From NCBI GenBank assembly GCA_013695405.1, contig JACDAO010000273.1:1-11962 (forward strand): a stretch of DNA of 11,962 nt, read 5' to 3'. The position numbers and the translations under genes are program-made. Every line of letters starts with the position of its first letter. Within the stretch, counting starts at the first letter, position 1. Origin of the DNA: Acidobacteriota bacterium. Lineage in GTDB: Bacteria; Acidobacteriota; Vicinamibacteria; Vicinamibacterales; Vicinamibacteraceae. The notes under the pieces are model-generated. The model did not search any database. It had not been told where the DNA came from and saw nothing but the letters and a program-made list of their open reading frames with translations. Below are positions 1 to 6,109 of the stretch, piece by piece.

Positions 1-759
1 GCCGAGGATGTCGGTGTTGAAGCCGTAGACGTACTTCTCGCCGGGCTGCGCGTCCATCGGCAGCTTCGCGAGCCGGTCGATGGTGGCGGCAATCGGCTCG
101 TCCTTGTCGGCGAAGTACCAGCCGATCGCCCCGGCTGACTGGTAATCCGATTCGAACGGGTTCCCCCTGCCGTAGGAGATGCCGGCGGTGTGCGTCAGGA
201 GGTGGCGGATGGTGATCGGCCGTGCCGCGGGGGCGGTGCCGGCGGTGGTGGCGATCGCGGCGGCCGCAGTGCCGGGCGGCGGTGGCACCATCACGGTGGT
301 TCGCGTGAACGCCGGGATGAACCGCGACACCGGGTCGTCGAGGTGGATGCGGCCTTCCTCGATCAGCATCATCACCGCCACGCTGGTCACTGCTTTGCTC
401 ATCGACGCGATCCGGAACAGCGTGTCGGTGGTCATCGGCACATTGGACTCGACGTCGCGTTTGCCCGCGGCTTCGAGGTAGACCACCTTGCCGTTGCGGG
501 CCACCAGCGTGACCGTGCCGGACAGTCGGCCCTCGTCGACGTAGGCCTGCATCGCTGTAGTCAGCCGGGCGAGACGCTCCGGCGCGAGCCCGACCGCTTC
601 CGGCGATGCTTTGCTCAAGCCGTGCGGCGTGGCCTCGGACTGGCCTTGCGGTCTCCCCGGTGCCTTGCCCTGCGGCAGTCCCTGCGCCGACCCGACGGCC
701 GCGCTCACCGCCAGTGTCCATCCCAGTGCCAACCCGACCATCGTCCTGCGCATCGTCAT
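1..759 (-). CDS. Exported serine hydrolase, class C beta-lactamase/esterase family (3' end outside window)
   Basis: Seen: 253 codons are open from an ATG at 759 to the left edge, so the C-terminus is missing. An N-terminal signal peptide (about residues 1-25, ending VGSAQ) is followed by a Gly/Pro/Gln-rich linker to about residue 50. The nucleophile motif S-M-S-K is at 119-122, inside FRIASMSKAVTSVAV. RPITIRHLLTHTAGISYG follows a Pro/Ala-rich loop, and Y-G-F-N-T-D-I-L-G closes the visible part (Tyr245 as the likely general base). Known: this SxxK...Y family (beta-lactamase class C, EstB-type esterases, D-aminopeptidases) acylates the Ser and cleaves esters or amides outside the cytoplasm. The missing part should hold the third (KTG-like) motif. 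An AGGGAG Shine-Dalgarno about 8 bases upstream supports this start. The HD-domain gene ends 26 bp upstream on the same strand, so both are probably co-transcribed. Substrate is unknown; an esterase is as likely as a true beta-lactamase. Confidence 0.9.
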   Translation of the reverse strand, partial: MTMRRTMVGLALGWTLAVSAAVGSAQGLPQGKAPGRPQGQSEATPHGLSKASPEAVGLAPERLARLTTAMQAYVDEGRLSGTVTLVARNGKVVYLEAAGKRDVESNVPMTTDTLFRIASMSKAVTSVAVMMLIEEGRIHLDDPVSRFIPAFTRTTVMVPPPPGTAAAAIATTAGTAPAARPITIRHLLTHTAGISYGRGNPFESDYQSAGAIGWYFADKDEPIAATIDRLAKLPMDAQPGEKYVYGFNTDILG

Positions 760-785
760 CACGTGATCTCCCTGGCGGCGTGCGG

Positions 786-1325
786 TCACCGCTTCTTCTC
801 GATCGTCTTCTCCAGCAGCGCCAGGCGCTCATCGAACACTCGGCGCACGTAGGGGTTGCGGCAGGCCTCGCGCAGCGGCGGGAACTCCCGACGGGTCTTT
901 CGCAGGTACCGCTCGGCAAACTCGCGGCGCGCGGCCACGATCCGGGCGGTGTCCTGCAGGTTGTCGGTGCGGTCGAGCAGCTTGAGGGCGAGCGCATCGT
1001 TGTCGGCGAGGATGCGTGCGTAGTACGTCGCCTTGTCGGCGTCCGCCGGCTCGTCGCCCGACTCCCACCATTTTGTCAGCAAGCGTGCCAGTTCGAGGGC
1101 CCGGGGCGTGAAGCCCTCGGCCCGCAGGTCGTCCCAGGTACGAGTCGAGTCCTCGACCACGTCGTGCAGCAGCGCGGCAATCACGGCATCGTGGCCGAGG
1201 CCGGCCCGCGCGGCGTGGTGCGCAACCCGCAGCGGGTGATTGATGTACGGTTCGTCGAGTCCGCGCCGGGTCTGCCCGGCGTGCACCGCCGCGGCGACGG
1301 TGGCCGCGCGCAGGATGTCTTCCAT
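786..1325 (-). CDS. HD-domain phosphohydrolase, MESH1-like small alarmone hydrolase candidate
   Basis: Seen: 179 residues from the ATG at 1325. HAGQTRRG (His15) and PYINHP (His30) are followed by LLHDVVED (His54, Asp55, Glu58, Asp59) and KLLDRTDNLQD (Asp118, Asn122). This is the ordered signature of the (p)ppGpp hydrolase (HD) domain of Rel/SpoT, without the synthetase, TGS or ACT domains. The length matches stand-alone hydrolases of the MESH1 type (about 180 residues). Known: these Mn-dependent enzymes remove the 3' pyrophosphate from (p)ppGpp, and MESH1 also acts on NADPH. Inference: a cytoplasmic alarmone or nucleotide hydrolase. The open frame reaches back to 1418, but that would overlap the divergent gene and the extra residues look non-native. 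An ATG at 1334 is the only close alternative start. No strong Shine-Dalgarno is seen. It lies 26 bp before the serine hydrolase gene. Confidence 0.85.
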   Translation of the reverse strand: MEDILRAATVAAAVHAGQTRRGLDEPYINHPLRVAHHAARAGLGHDAVIAALLHDVVEDSTRTWDDLRAEGFTPRALELARLLTKWWESGDEPADADKATYYARILADNDALALKLLDRTDNLQDTARIVAARREFAERYLRKTRREFPPLREACRNPYVRRVFDERLALLEKTIEKKR

Positions 1326-1409
1326 GCGCCTCATTCTAGGCGTGTGACGGCCGATTGCGTTCGGAGCGCTGCCGCGCCACGTTTGATCTCCGTGCAACCA
1401 CCTCACACC
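1326..1409. promoter_or_regulatory. Divergent intergenic region
   Basis: These 84 bp separate the divergent HD-domain gene (minus) and the triple-repeat gene (plus), so promoters for both are expected here. I could not identify a convincing -35/-10 pair on either strand, and no clear Shine-Dalgarno precedes the plus-strand ATG at 1410. The assignment rests on gene orientation alone. Confidence 0.4.
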
Positions 1410-1964
1410 ATGCGCCACCTCGTGCTCGCCGTCGTCCTGTCACTCGCTGCGGTCCCGGTCCCCGCTCAGGGCGTGCGGGAGTATCGCGTCCTCGCCACCT
1501 CCAAGACCTCGACCATGGAAAAGGAGATGAACGCCGCCGCCGAGGCCGGCTACGTCTACTCCGCGGTGATGGGTGGGGAGACCGCGTTCGGCGGCACCGA
1601 AGCGGTCGTCGTCATGCAGAAGAATCCGACGCCGTCGGCAATGGCCTACACCCTGCTTGCCACCAGCAAGACCTCGACGATGCAGAAGGAGATGGAGGCG
1701 GCCGCCGACCTCGGCTTCGAGTACGTCGGGCAGACCGTGTTCTCGTCCATGTTCGGTGGCGACGAGGTGGTGGTGATCATGCAGCGCGACGCCAACGCCA
1801 CGGCGCGGCACCAGTACCTGCTGGTGGCGACCCGCAAGACCTCGACACTGCAGAAGGAACTGGACGAGGCCGGCGGCGCGGGCTACTCGGTGGTGGGCAT
1901 GACCGTGTCCAAGACGGCGATGGGCGGCGCCGAACTGGTGGCGATCGCCCGGCGCGATCGCTGA
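1410..1964 (+). CDS. Exported protein of three tandem DUF4177-like modules
   Basis: I recognise no named function. Seen: 184 residues. A Sec signal peptide (residues 1-19, MRHLVLAVVLSLAAVPVPA) is followed by almost nothing but three homologous modules: residues 25-71, 80-126 and 136-182. Each begins Y-x-x-L/V-A-T-S/R-K-T-S-T-M/L, continues with an amphipathic helix (K-E-M/L-x-x-A) ending in a G-Y/F turn, and closes with G-G-x-E/D-x-V plus a hydrophobic strand. The predicted strand-helix-strand-strand order resembles DUF4177, which is inference from pattern only. It is probably periplasmic. It is the only plus-strand gene. It starts 84 bp from the divergent HD-domain gene, and its TGA is one base from the stop of the convergent gene. 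The start at 1410 is chosen because the signal peptide begins there; the frame is open further upstream, but that sequence lies antisense to the HD gene. Confidence 0.85.
   Translation: MRHLVLAVVLSLAAVPVPAQGVREYRVLATSKTSTMEKEMNAAAEAGYVYSAVMGGETAFGGTEAVVVMQKNPTPSAMAYTLLATSKTSTMQKEMEAAADLGFEYVGQTVFSSMFGGDEVVVIMQRDANATARHQYLLVATRKTSTLQKELDEAGGAGYSVVGMTVSKTAMGGAELVAIARRDR
1482..1955 (+). repeat. Three tandem coding repeats, 165-168 bp period
   Basis: The units are 1482-1622, 1647-1787 and 1815-1955 (47 codons each), separated by 24- and 27-base linkers. The 12-mer CAAGACCTCGAC is identical in all three, at 1502, 1667 and 1835. Units 1 and 2 are closest in protein sequence (ATSKTSTMxKEM in both). 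Unit 3 has diverged (ATRKTSTLQKEL). This looks like internal duplication within one gene. Confidence 0.9.
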
Positions 1965-1965
1965 G

Positions 1966-2769
1966 TCAGCGCGGCATGCGCGACACCAGCACCTCGCTGC
2001 TCCTGCGCTGGATCGACCACAGCAGCGACGGGTCGACCGGGTCGCGCGCGATTCCCTGGCCCTCGCTCTCCACGGCGACGATGCGATCGAGCACCAGCAC
2101 CGCGCCAGCCTGCGGCAGCGACAGGAGGTACAGCTCCGGCTGATGGTGTCCGGCGGTGATCAGCCGGCCGTCGTCGGTCCAGACCCCGCCGGACGTGCTC
2201 ATCCCGTCCCACCGCGCGACGACGGCCTTCGGGAACGCCCACGCCCCGGTCTCGCGCCACTGGTCGTCGTAGCGCACCAGCACGCTGTACTCGGGTCCGC
2301 GGCGCGGCTCACCGCTGGGGGGAGGATAGTGGGCGTAGGCCACCCACCACGCCTGGTCGTGGCGATCGATCCAGGTGGCCGAGCCGCGGCCGATGCCGAG
2401 CGGCACGCTGCGCACATGACGCATCGTCGCCGTGTCCCAGATCTCGACTGAGCTGACCATCGGCACACCGGGGTAGTTCGAATGGGCGCACAGCAACTCG
2501 CCGCCGACCACCACGCCGCTGTTCAAGTGGATGAACGGCCCGCCGTCTTCGTCATGCCACGCGGTCACCAGCGCACCGCTGGCCTTGGCGTACTTGCCGA
2601 TGCGGCGATTGGCGACGACGTAGAAGTGCGTGGCGTCCACCGCCACGGCCTGGCGCGCCTCGGGCGCGGCATAGCGCCGCACCACCGGCCAGCGGGTCTC
2701 CTGGTAGGCCCGGGTCCCGGTAACGGCCAGCACCGCGCAGGCGCAGGCTACCAGCGCGGCCCGCTTCAT
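1966..2769 (-). CDS. Exported beta-propeller-like protein of unknown function
   Basis: Not recognised as a named enzyme. Seen: 267 residues from the ATG at 2769, with a Sec signal peptide (residues 1-22, ending VTGTRA). The body is short beta-strand segments with W/G/D turns, such as VAVDATHFYVVANRRIGKY, SSVEIWDTATM, GGVWTDDGRLITAGH and a late EGQGIARDPVDPSLLW, as in proteins built of propeller blades. HLNSGVVVGGELLCAHSNYP and SATWIDRHDQAWWVAYAHY look like conserved family blocks. Its ATG overlaps the TGA of the upstream aminotransferase (ATGA, 2766-2769), so translation is probably coupled. The frame is open back to 2895, but a start there would lie inside the aminotransferase and lack a signal peptide. 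It converges with the triple-repeat gene with a one-base gap. Expected location is periplasmic or extracellular. It may bind a ligand or partner the aminotransferase. Confidence 0.8.
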   Translation of the reverse strand: MKRAALVACACAVLAVTGTRAYQETRWPVVRRYAAPEARQAVAVDATHFYVVANRRIGKYAKASGALVTAWHDEDGGPFIHLNSGVVVGGELLCAHSNYPGVPMVSSVEIWDTATMRHVRSVPLGIGRGSATWIDRHDQAWWVAYAHYPPPSGEPRRGPEYSVLVRYDDQWRETGAWAFPKAVVARWDGMSTSGGVWTDDGRLITAGHHQPELYLLSLPQAGAVLVLDRIVAVESEGQGIARDPVDPSLLWSIQRRSSEVLVSRMPR

Positions 2770-3881
2770 GCCCCGAGGACGTTGTCGAACACCGCGCAGG
2801 CCCGCTGCATCTCGGCGAGTGTGCCGATCGAGATGCGCGCGTGCGTCGTCAGCGGCGGGAACGGCCGGCCGACGGCGACGCCCTGGGCCCGACACGCGTC
2901 CCGGAACGCCGAGCTGTCACGCTTGACGTCGGCCATCACGAAGTTGGCGTGCGAATGCGCGGCGTGCATGCCCAGTGCCTGCAGCCGCTGCAGCGTGAAG
3001 GCGCGCGCCTCGGCGTTGCGCGTCCGCTCGCCGGCCTCGAAGCCAGGCACCTCGAGCGCCGCCGTCGCCGCGTGCAGTCCGATGGTGTTGACGCTCATCG
3101 GCGTGCTCCAGGCGCCCAGTCGATCGAGCAGCGCCGGCTGCCCGAGCGCATAGCCGACGCGCAGGCCGGCCATCCCGTACATCTTCGAGAACGTCCGGCT
3201 CACCAGCACGCGCGACGAGTCGAGCGCCAGCGGCAGCGCCGATTCCACGCCCTGTCCGTCGGCGTACTCGATGTAGGCCTCGTCCAGCAGGACCACCACG
3301 TCCGGTGAGCGCTTCAGGGCGTCGGCGACGAAGGCACGCACGCGATCGGCCGACAGCGCAACGCTGGTCGGATTGTTCGGGTTGCAGAGGAAGATCAGGC
3401 CCGCCTCTTCGACGTGCCGGGCCATCGCGTCGAGGTCGACCTGCAGGTCTGGACCAACCGGGACGTCGATCACCGGTCGCTGCAGCCGCCGCGCGCGACG
3501 GGCCGGTTCCTCGTAGGTCGGCACCGGCGCCAGCAGTCCACGCCGCGCGTCGGTGAAGGCCAGCACCGCGTTGAGCAGGATCTCGGACGAGCCGCAGCCG
3601 ACCAGCACCTGGCTGGGCGACACGTGATGCCGCGCGGCAATGGCCCTGGCCAGCACGCCCTCGAAGCGGAACGGGTAGATGTTGGCCAGGCGGGTAGCGC
3701 GCTGGATCGCCTCGACCGCCGCCGGACATGGACCGGCCGCGTTCTCGTTGCTGTCGAGGCGAATCAGCGGCGCCGAGCCATCCGCGACCGAAACCGCCCC
3801 GGCTTCACGACCCCGCGCGAGCAGCAAGCCGGAGCCACCGACAGCGGCCGACTGCATGAAGCGTCGCCTGGACCACGCCAT
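2766..3881 (-). CDS. Tat-exported PLP-dependent aminotransferase, HisC family
   Basis: Seen: 371 residues. The N-terminus MAWSRRRFMQSAAVGGSGLLL carries a twin-arginine motif (S-R-R-R-F-M, residues 4-9) and a hydrophobic stretch. The fold type I aminotransferase pattern of histidinol-phosphate aminotransferases follows: LDSNENAAGPCP (43-53), GCGSSEIL (95-102), NPNNPT (167-172), LLDEAYIEY (Asp200, Tyr203), SRTFSKMYGMAGLRVGYA with the PLP lysine at 233, and ARISIGT (Arg349). All expected cofactor residues are present. Known: HisC transfers an amino group between glutamate and imidazole-acetol phosphate in the cytoplasm. Tat export of a folded PLP enzyme to the periplasm is unusual, so the substrate is probably not the histidine intermediate. 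No his genes lie nearby. AAAGGAG (3889-3895) sits 7 bases before the ATG, and a promoter candidate lies at 3911. The stop overlaps the start of the propeller-like gene. Confidence 0.9.
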   Translation of the reverse strand: MAWSRRRFMQSAAVGGSGLLLARGREAGAVSVADGSAPLIRLDSNENAAGPCPAAVEAIQRATRLANIYPFRFEGVLARAIAARHHVSPSQVLVGCGSSEILLNAVLAFTDARRGLLAPVPTYEEPARRARRLQRPVIDVPVGPDLQVDLDAMARHVEEAGLIFLCNPNNPTSVALSADRVRAFVADALKRSPDVVVLLDEAYIEYADGQGVESALPLALDSSRVLVSRTFSKMYGMAGLRVGYALGQPALLDRLGAWSTPMSVNTIGLHAATAALEVPGFEAGERTRNAEARAFTLQRLQALGMHAAHSHANFVMADVKRDSSAFRDACRAQGVAVGRPFPPLTTHARISIGTLAEMQRACAVFDNVLGA

Positions 3882-3888
3882 CGCCTGT

Positions 3889-3895
3889 CTCCTTT
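3889..3895 (-). promoter_or_regulatory. Strong ribosome binding site of the aminotransferase
   Basis: Minus-strand AAAGGAG, 7 bases upstream of the ATG at 3881. It fixes that start, and therefore the presence of the Tat signal in the product. Confidence 0.8.
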
Positions 3896-3910
3896 GATGA
3901 GGTCGGCGGG

Positions 3911-3926
3911 ACTATAGCACGCGTGC
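3911..3926 (-). promoter_or_regulatory. Extended -10 promoter candidate with overlapping palindrome
   Basis: The minus strand reads TGCTATAGT (3919-3911), an extended -10 element about 30 bases before the aminotransferase ATG. It would give a short leader carrying the AAAGGAG site. No good -35 hexamer is visible. The perfect 10-bp palindrome GCACGCGTGC (3917-3926) covers the TG of the extended element and the spacer, where a repressor could block polymerase. Inference only. Confidence 0.45.
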
Positions 3927-3973
3927 CGTACCCGGACGTCGCCGGCGGGCGGCCGGATGAGGAAACTGGGACG

Positions 3974-3996
3974 CGTCACTTCGCGATGCCGTGACG
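3974..3996 (-). terminator. Weak terminator-like hairpin after the sulfatase gene
   Basis: CGTCAC (3974-3979) pairs perfectly with GTGACG (3991-3996) around an 11-base loop, 13 bases past the sulfatase stop. On the minus strand it is followed by a short T-containing stretch (CAGTTTCC) rather than a proper T tract. It may be an attenuated or Rho-assisted end. Confidence 0.3.
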
Positions 3997-4009
3997 ACAC
4001 GGGCCCGGC

Positions 4010-5467
4010 TCACGGCCGTGGCACCGGTGCGCCCGGCCAGCGTTCGGACGGAGTCCGCGCCGTCGCGAAGAACTCACGGAACTGCGCGACCACATCGGCG
4101 TGGGTGGCCGCCACGTCGTGCTGCTCGCCCGGGTCGGTGGTCAGGTCGTAGAGCTCCGGTTCGGTTGCGGGGTCCAGCCAGACGGTTTTCCATCGTCCCC
4201 GTCGCGCCGCGCGACGGTAGCCGCGCTCGTGGAACTCCCAGTACAAGGTCCGGTCCGCGGCCTTCGGCGCGATACGGGCGGTCAACGCCGCGCGCATCGA
4301 CTGGCCGTCCAGCCCCGATGGCGGCGCCACCCCGGCGATGTCGGCGAGCGTCGGCAGCACATCCCAGTGGGCCCACACCGTGTCGCGGACGACACCAGCC
4401 GGCGCGTGCCCCGGCCACCGCACGATCATCGGCACCCGGATGCCGCCCTCGTACAGGTCGCGCTTGATGCCCCGCAGCGGGCCGTTGCTGTCGAAGAAAT
4501 CAGGGTCCGCGCCGCCCTCGCGGTGCGGGCCGTTGTCGCTCGTGAAGATCACCAGCGTGTCCCGGTCCAGTCCGCGCGTTCGCAAGGTCGCCAGCACGCG
4601 GCCAATCTGCTGATCCATGCGTGTCACCATCGCCGCGAACGCCGCGTGCGGCGTCGGCTGCGATCGGTACCCACCGCTCGGGCTGTACGGCGGCACCGGC
4701 GTGATGGCATCCGCCTTCGCATTCACGAACGGCGTTTCCGGGAAGCGACCTCGCCACGGCGCCAGCGCCTCCTCGGGTGGTCGCAGCTCGGCGTGCGGCA
4801 CCGGGTAGGCCAGGTACAGGAAGAACGGCACGCCGGCGTCCCGGGCGATGAAGTCGACGGCGGCGTCGGTGAACAGGTCGCTGGTGTAGTCGCGGGTCGG
4901 CGAGACCTCGACCCAGGTGCCGTTCTTCCACAATCGATCGGTGTACTGGCGATGGGGATGGGTGTGGCGCAGGTAACCGAACGCTTCGGCGAAGCCCTGT
5001 CGGTCAGGCTGGCCCGTGGTGCCGGCGTCTCCGAGCCCCCACTTGCCGATTGTCGCGGTGCGGTAGCCGGCCTGCGTCAGCACTTCCCCGATGGTGACCT
5101 CGGCGTCCTCGAGCGGCACGTCGCCATTGCCCCGGATTCTCGTGTGCCCGGTGTGCAAGCCGGTCATCAACGAGGCGCGCGACGGCGCGCAGACCGTGCT
5201 GCCGGAGTAGTAGTGCGTGAAGCGGACGCCCTCGGCGGCCATCCGGTCGAGCACCGGGGTCCGGAAGCGGCGCTGACCATACGCCGACACATCGCCCCAG
5301 CCGAGGTCGTCGGCGTGGATCAGGATGATGTTCGGGCGACGGCCCGCCGGTGTCGTCGGTGGTCGCGACGGCGCGGCCGGTGACTGCGCGGCTGGTGCGC
5401 CGACGCAGCAGAGCAGGGCCAACGTCCCGACCAGCCGCCACCACACCGGGCCCACGCGGACGCGCAT
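4010..5467 (-). CDS. Exported type I (formylglycine) sulfatase
   Basis: Seen: 485 residues. A Sec signal peptide (about 1-27) and a Pro/Ala-rich linker are followed by RRPNIILIHADDLGWGD with metal ligands Asp53 and Asp54. The sulfatase signature CAPSRASLMTG has Cys93 as the residue to be converted to formylglycine. GYRTATIGKWGLG (Lys142) is the second signature, with Gly where many family members have His (GKWHLG). His225 (PVPHAEL), FTSDNGPH (Asp311, Asn312) and GIKRDLYEGGIRVP (Lys335) complete the active site. The C-terminal subdomain ends with ELYDLTTDPGEQHD, also typical. Known: these Ca-dependent enzymes hydrolyse sulfate esters of glycans or small molecules and need a formylglycine-generating enzyme, which is not in this window. 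The length is normal for arylsulfatase A-like proteins. Transcription probably ends before the next gene, which has its own promoter candidate. Substrate cannot be told from sequence. Confidence 0.95.
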   Translation of the reverse strand: MRVRVGPVWWRLVGTLALLCCVGAPAAQSPAAPSRPPTTPAGRRPNIILIHADDLGWGDVSAYGQRRFRTPVLDRMAAEGVRFTHYYSGSTVCAPSRASLMTGLHTGHTRIRGNGDVPLEDAEVTIGEVLTQAGYRTATIGKWGLGDAGTTGQPDRQGFAEAFGYLRHTHPHRQYTDRLWKNGTWVEVSPTRDYTSDLFTDAAVDFIARDAGVPFFLYLAYPVPHAELRPPEEALAPWRGRFPETPFVNAKADAITPVPPYSPSGGYRSQPTPHAAFAAMVTRMDQQIGRVLATLRTRGLDRDTLVIFTSDNGPHREGGADPDFFDSNGPLRGIKRDLYEGGIRVPMIVRWPGHAPAGVVRDTVWAHWDVLPTLADIAGVAPPSGLDGQSMRAALTARIAPKAADRTLYWEFHERGYRRAARRGRWKTVWLDPATEPELYDLTTDPGEQHDVAATHADVVAQFREFFATARTPSERWPGAPVPRP

Positions 5468-5503
5468 CGGCGCATGCTCGCAGATCGCGGCCCGCCATAC
5501 AAC

Positions 5504-5531
5504 CGCGTGGCGAGCCGGCGCCCGCCACGCG
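5504..5531 (-). terminator. Terminator-like hairpin after the small exported protein gene
   Basis: A perfect 9-bp stem (CGCGTGGCG with CGCCACGCG) and a 10-base loop lie 12 bases past the stop at 5544. On the minus strand it is followed by GTTGTATGG, only a poor T tract. The remaining 36 bp to the sulfatase ATG must then hold that gene's promoter, for which I see no clear element. Confidence 0.4.
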
Positions 5532-5543
5532 CGCGCGGCCGTG

Positions 5544-6035
5544 TCAGGAACGCTCGTAGATCGCCGTGGCCGTGACCGGCTTGCCCTGGGCGTCGGTGCC
5601 CTTGCTGGTGGTCGTGAAGGTCTTGCCGTCCGCCGAGACGTCGGTGGTCACCTCACGCACCGCCTTGCCTGCCTTCTTGTAGACGGTCACGCCCGAGCGC
5701 GGGCCGTGCATCGTCATGGCGGCCGTGTCCGCCATCGGACTGCCGGTGACGGCCGTGTCCTTGCCGTCCTTGGCCGTCGTAAAGCTCCAGTTGGCGGCAG
5801 CCCCGTCGGCCCCCACCTCGTCGACCACGACCTTGATCGCGTTCGCTCCCGCGCTGGTGATTGTCACGGTTCGACTCTTCGGCAGCGGCGCCGACGAGGT
5901 CGACTTGGCGAGGTTCATCTTCCACGTGCCAACGTACGGATCGACCGCGCCTTGCGCGCGCGCGCCACCCACGCCGACGACCAGCGCCACGACGCCAGCC
6001 ATTGCCATCACGGACACACGAGCCCCTGTACGCAT
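5544..6035 (-). CDS. Exported small beta-rich protein, 'GTWKMN/AKS' family
   Basis: Function unknown. Seen: 163 residues. A Sec signal peptide (about 1-27, ending GGARA before QG) precedes VDPYVGTWKMNLAKSTSS. The rest is a run of predicted beta strands rich in Thr, Val and Lys (PKSRTVTITSAG, IKVVVDEVGADG, GKTFTTTSKGTDAQGKPV, ATAIYERS). The GTWKMN start and all-beta pattern recall lipocalin-like small barrels. Proteins of this type (W-K-x-N-x-A-K-S near the mature N-terminus, DGK and KGTDA near the end) are, from memory, frequent as paralogues in Acidobacteriota. It has no membrane segment after the signal, so it is probably periplasmic or secreted. A strong AGGAGG lies 4 bases before the ATG, and a promoter candidate lies at 6065-6093. 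It is likely monocistronic, with a hairpin after the stop. Confidence 0.8.
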   Translation of the reverse strand: MRTGARVSVMAMAGVVALVVGVGGARAQGAVDPYVGTWKMNLAKSTSSAPLPKSRTVTITSAGANAIKVVVDEVGADGAAANWSFTTAKDGKDTAVTGSPMADTAAMTMHGPRSGVTVYKKAGKAVREVTTDVSADGKTFTTTSKGTDAQGKPVTATAIYERS

Positions 6036-6039
6036 CTTG

Positions 6040-6045
6040 CCTCCT
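6040..6045 (-). promoter_or_regulatory. Consensus ribosome binding site of the small exported protein
   Basis: Minus-strand AGGAGG, 4 bases before the ATG at 6035. The match is perfect but the spacing is slightly short. It suggests high expression and confirms the start. Confidence 0.75.
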
Positions 6046-6064
6046 GTTGGTAAACGAGAGGCTC

Positions 6065-6093
6065 ACCCTACGCCCGGCGACGACCATTGTCCA
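6065..6093 (-). promoter_or_regulatory. Sigma-70-type promoter of the small exported protein gene
   Basis: The minus strand has TGGACA (6093-6088, 5 of 6 to TTGACA), a 17-bp spacer, then TAGGGT (6070-6065, 3 of 6 to TATAAT). Transcription would begin near 6058, leaving a leader of roughly 22 bases. The -35 hexamer overlaps the palindrome TCCAGCTGGA (6090-6099). GGATC-TTC-GATCC (6097-6109) follows directly upstream. Both are operator-like. Confidence 0.5.
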
Positions 6094-6109
6094 GCTGGAT
6101 CTTCGATCC

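Noticed and set aside
606-1409. Upstream extension of the plus-strand triple-repeat gene
   Set aside because: The frame is open but runs antisense to the HD-domain gene. The signal peptide begins at 1410, which is the natural start.
786-1964. Toxin-antitoxin or defence module from the alarmone-hydrolase-like gene and the divergent repeat gene
   Set aside because: The repeat protein has a secretion signal and no toxin motif, the HD protein has no synthetase partner, and the genes are divergent rather than in one operon.
4100-5383. Plus-strand open frame of over 400 codons antisense to the sulfatase
   Set aside because: It has low-complexity Arg/Val composition and no recognisable motif, and it mirrors the codon bias of the real gene.
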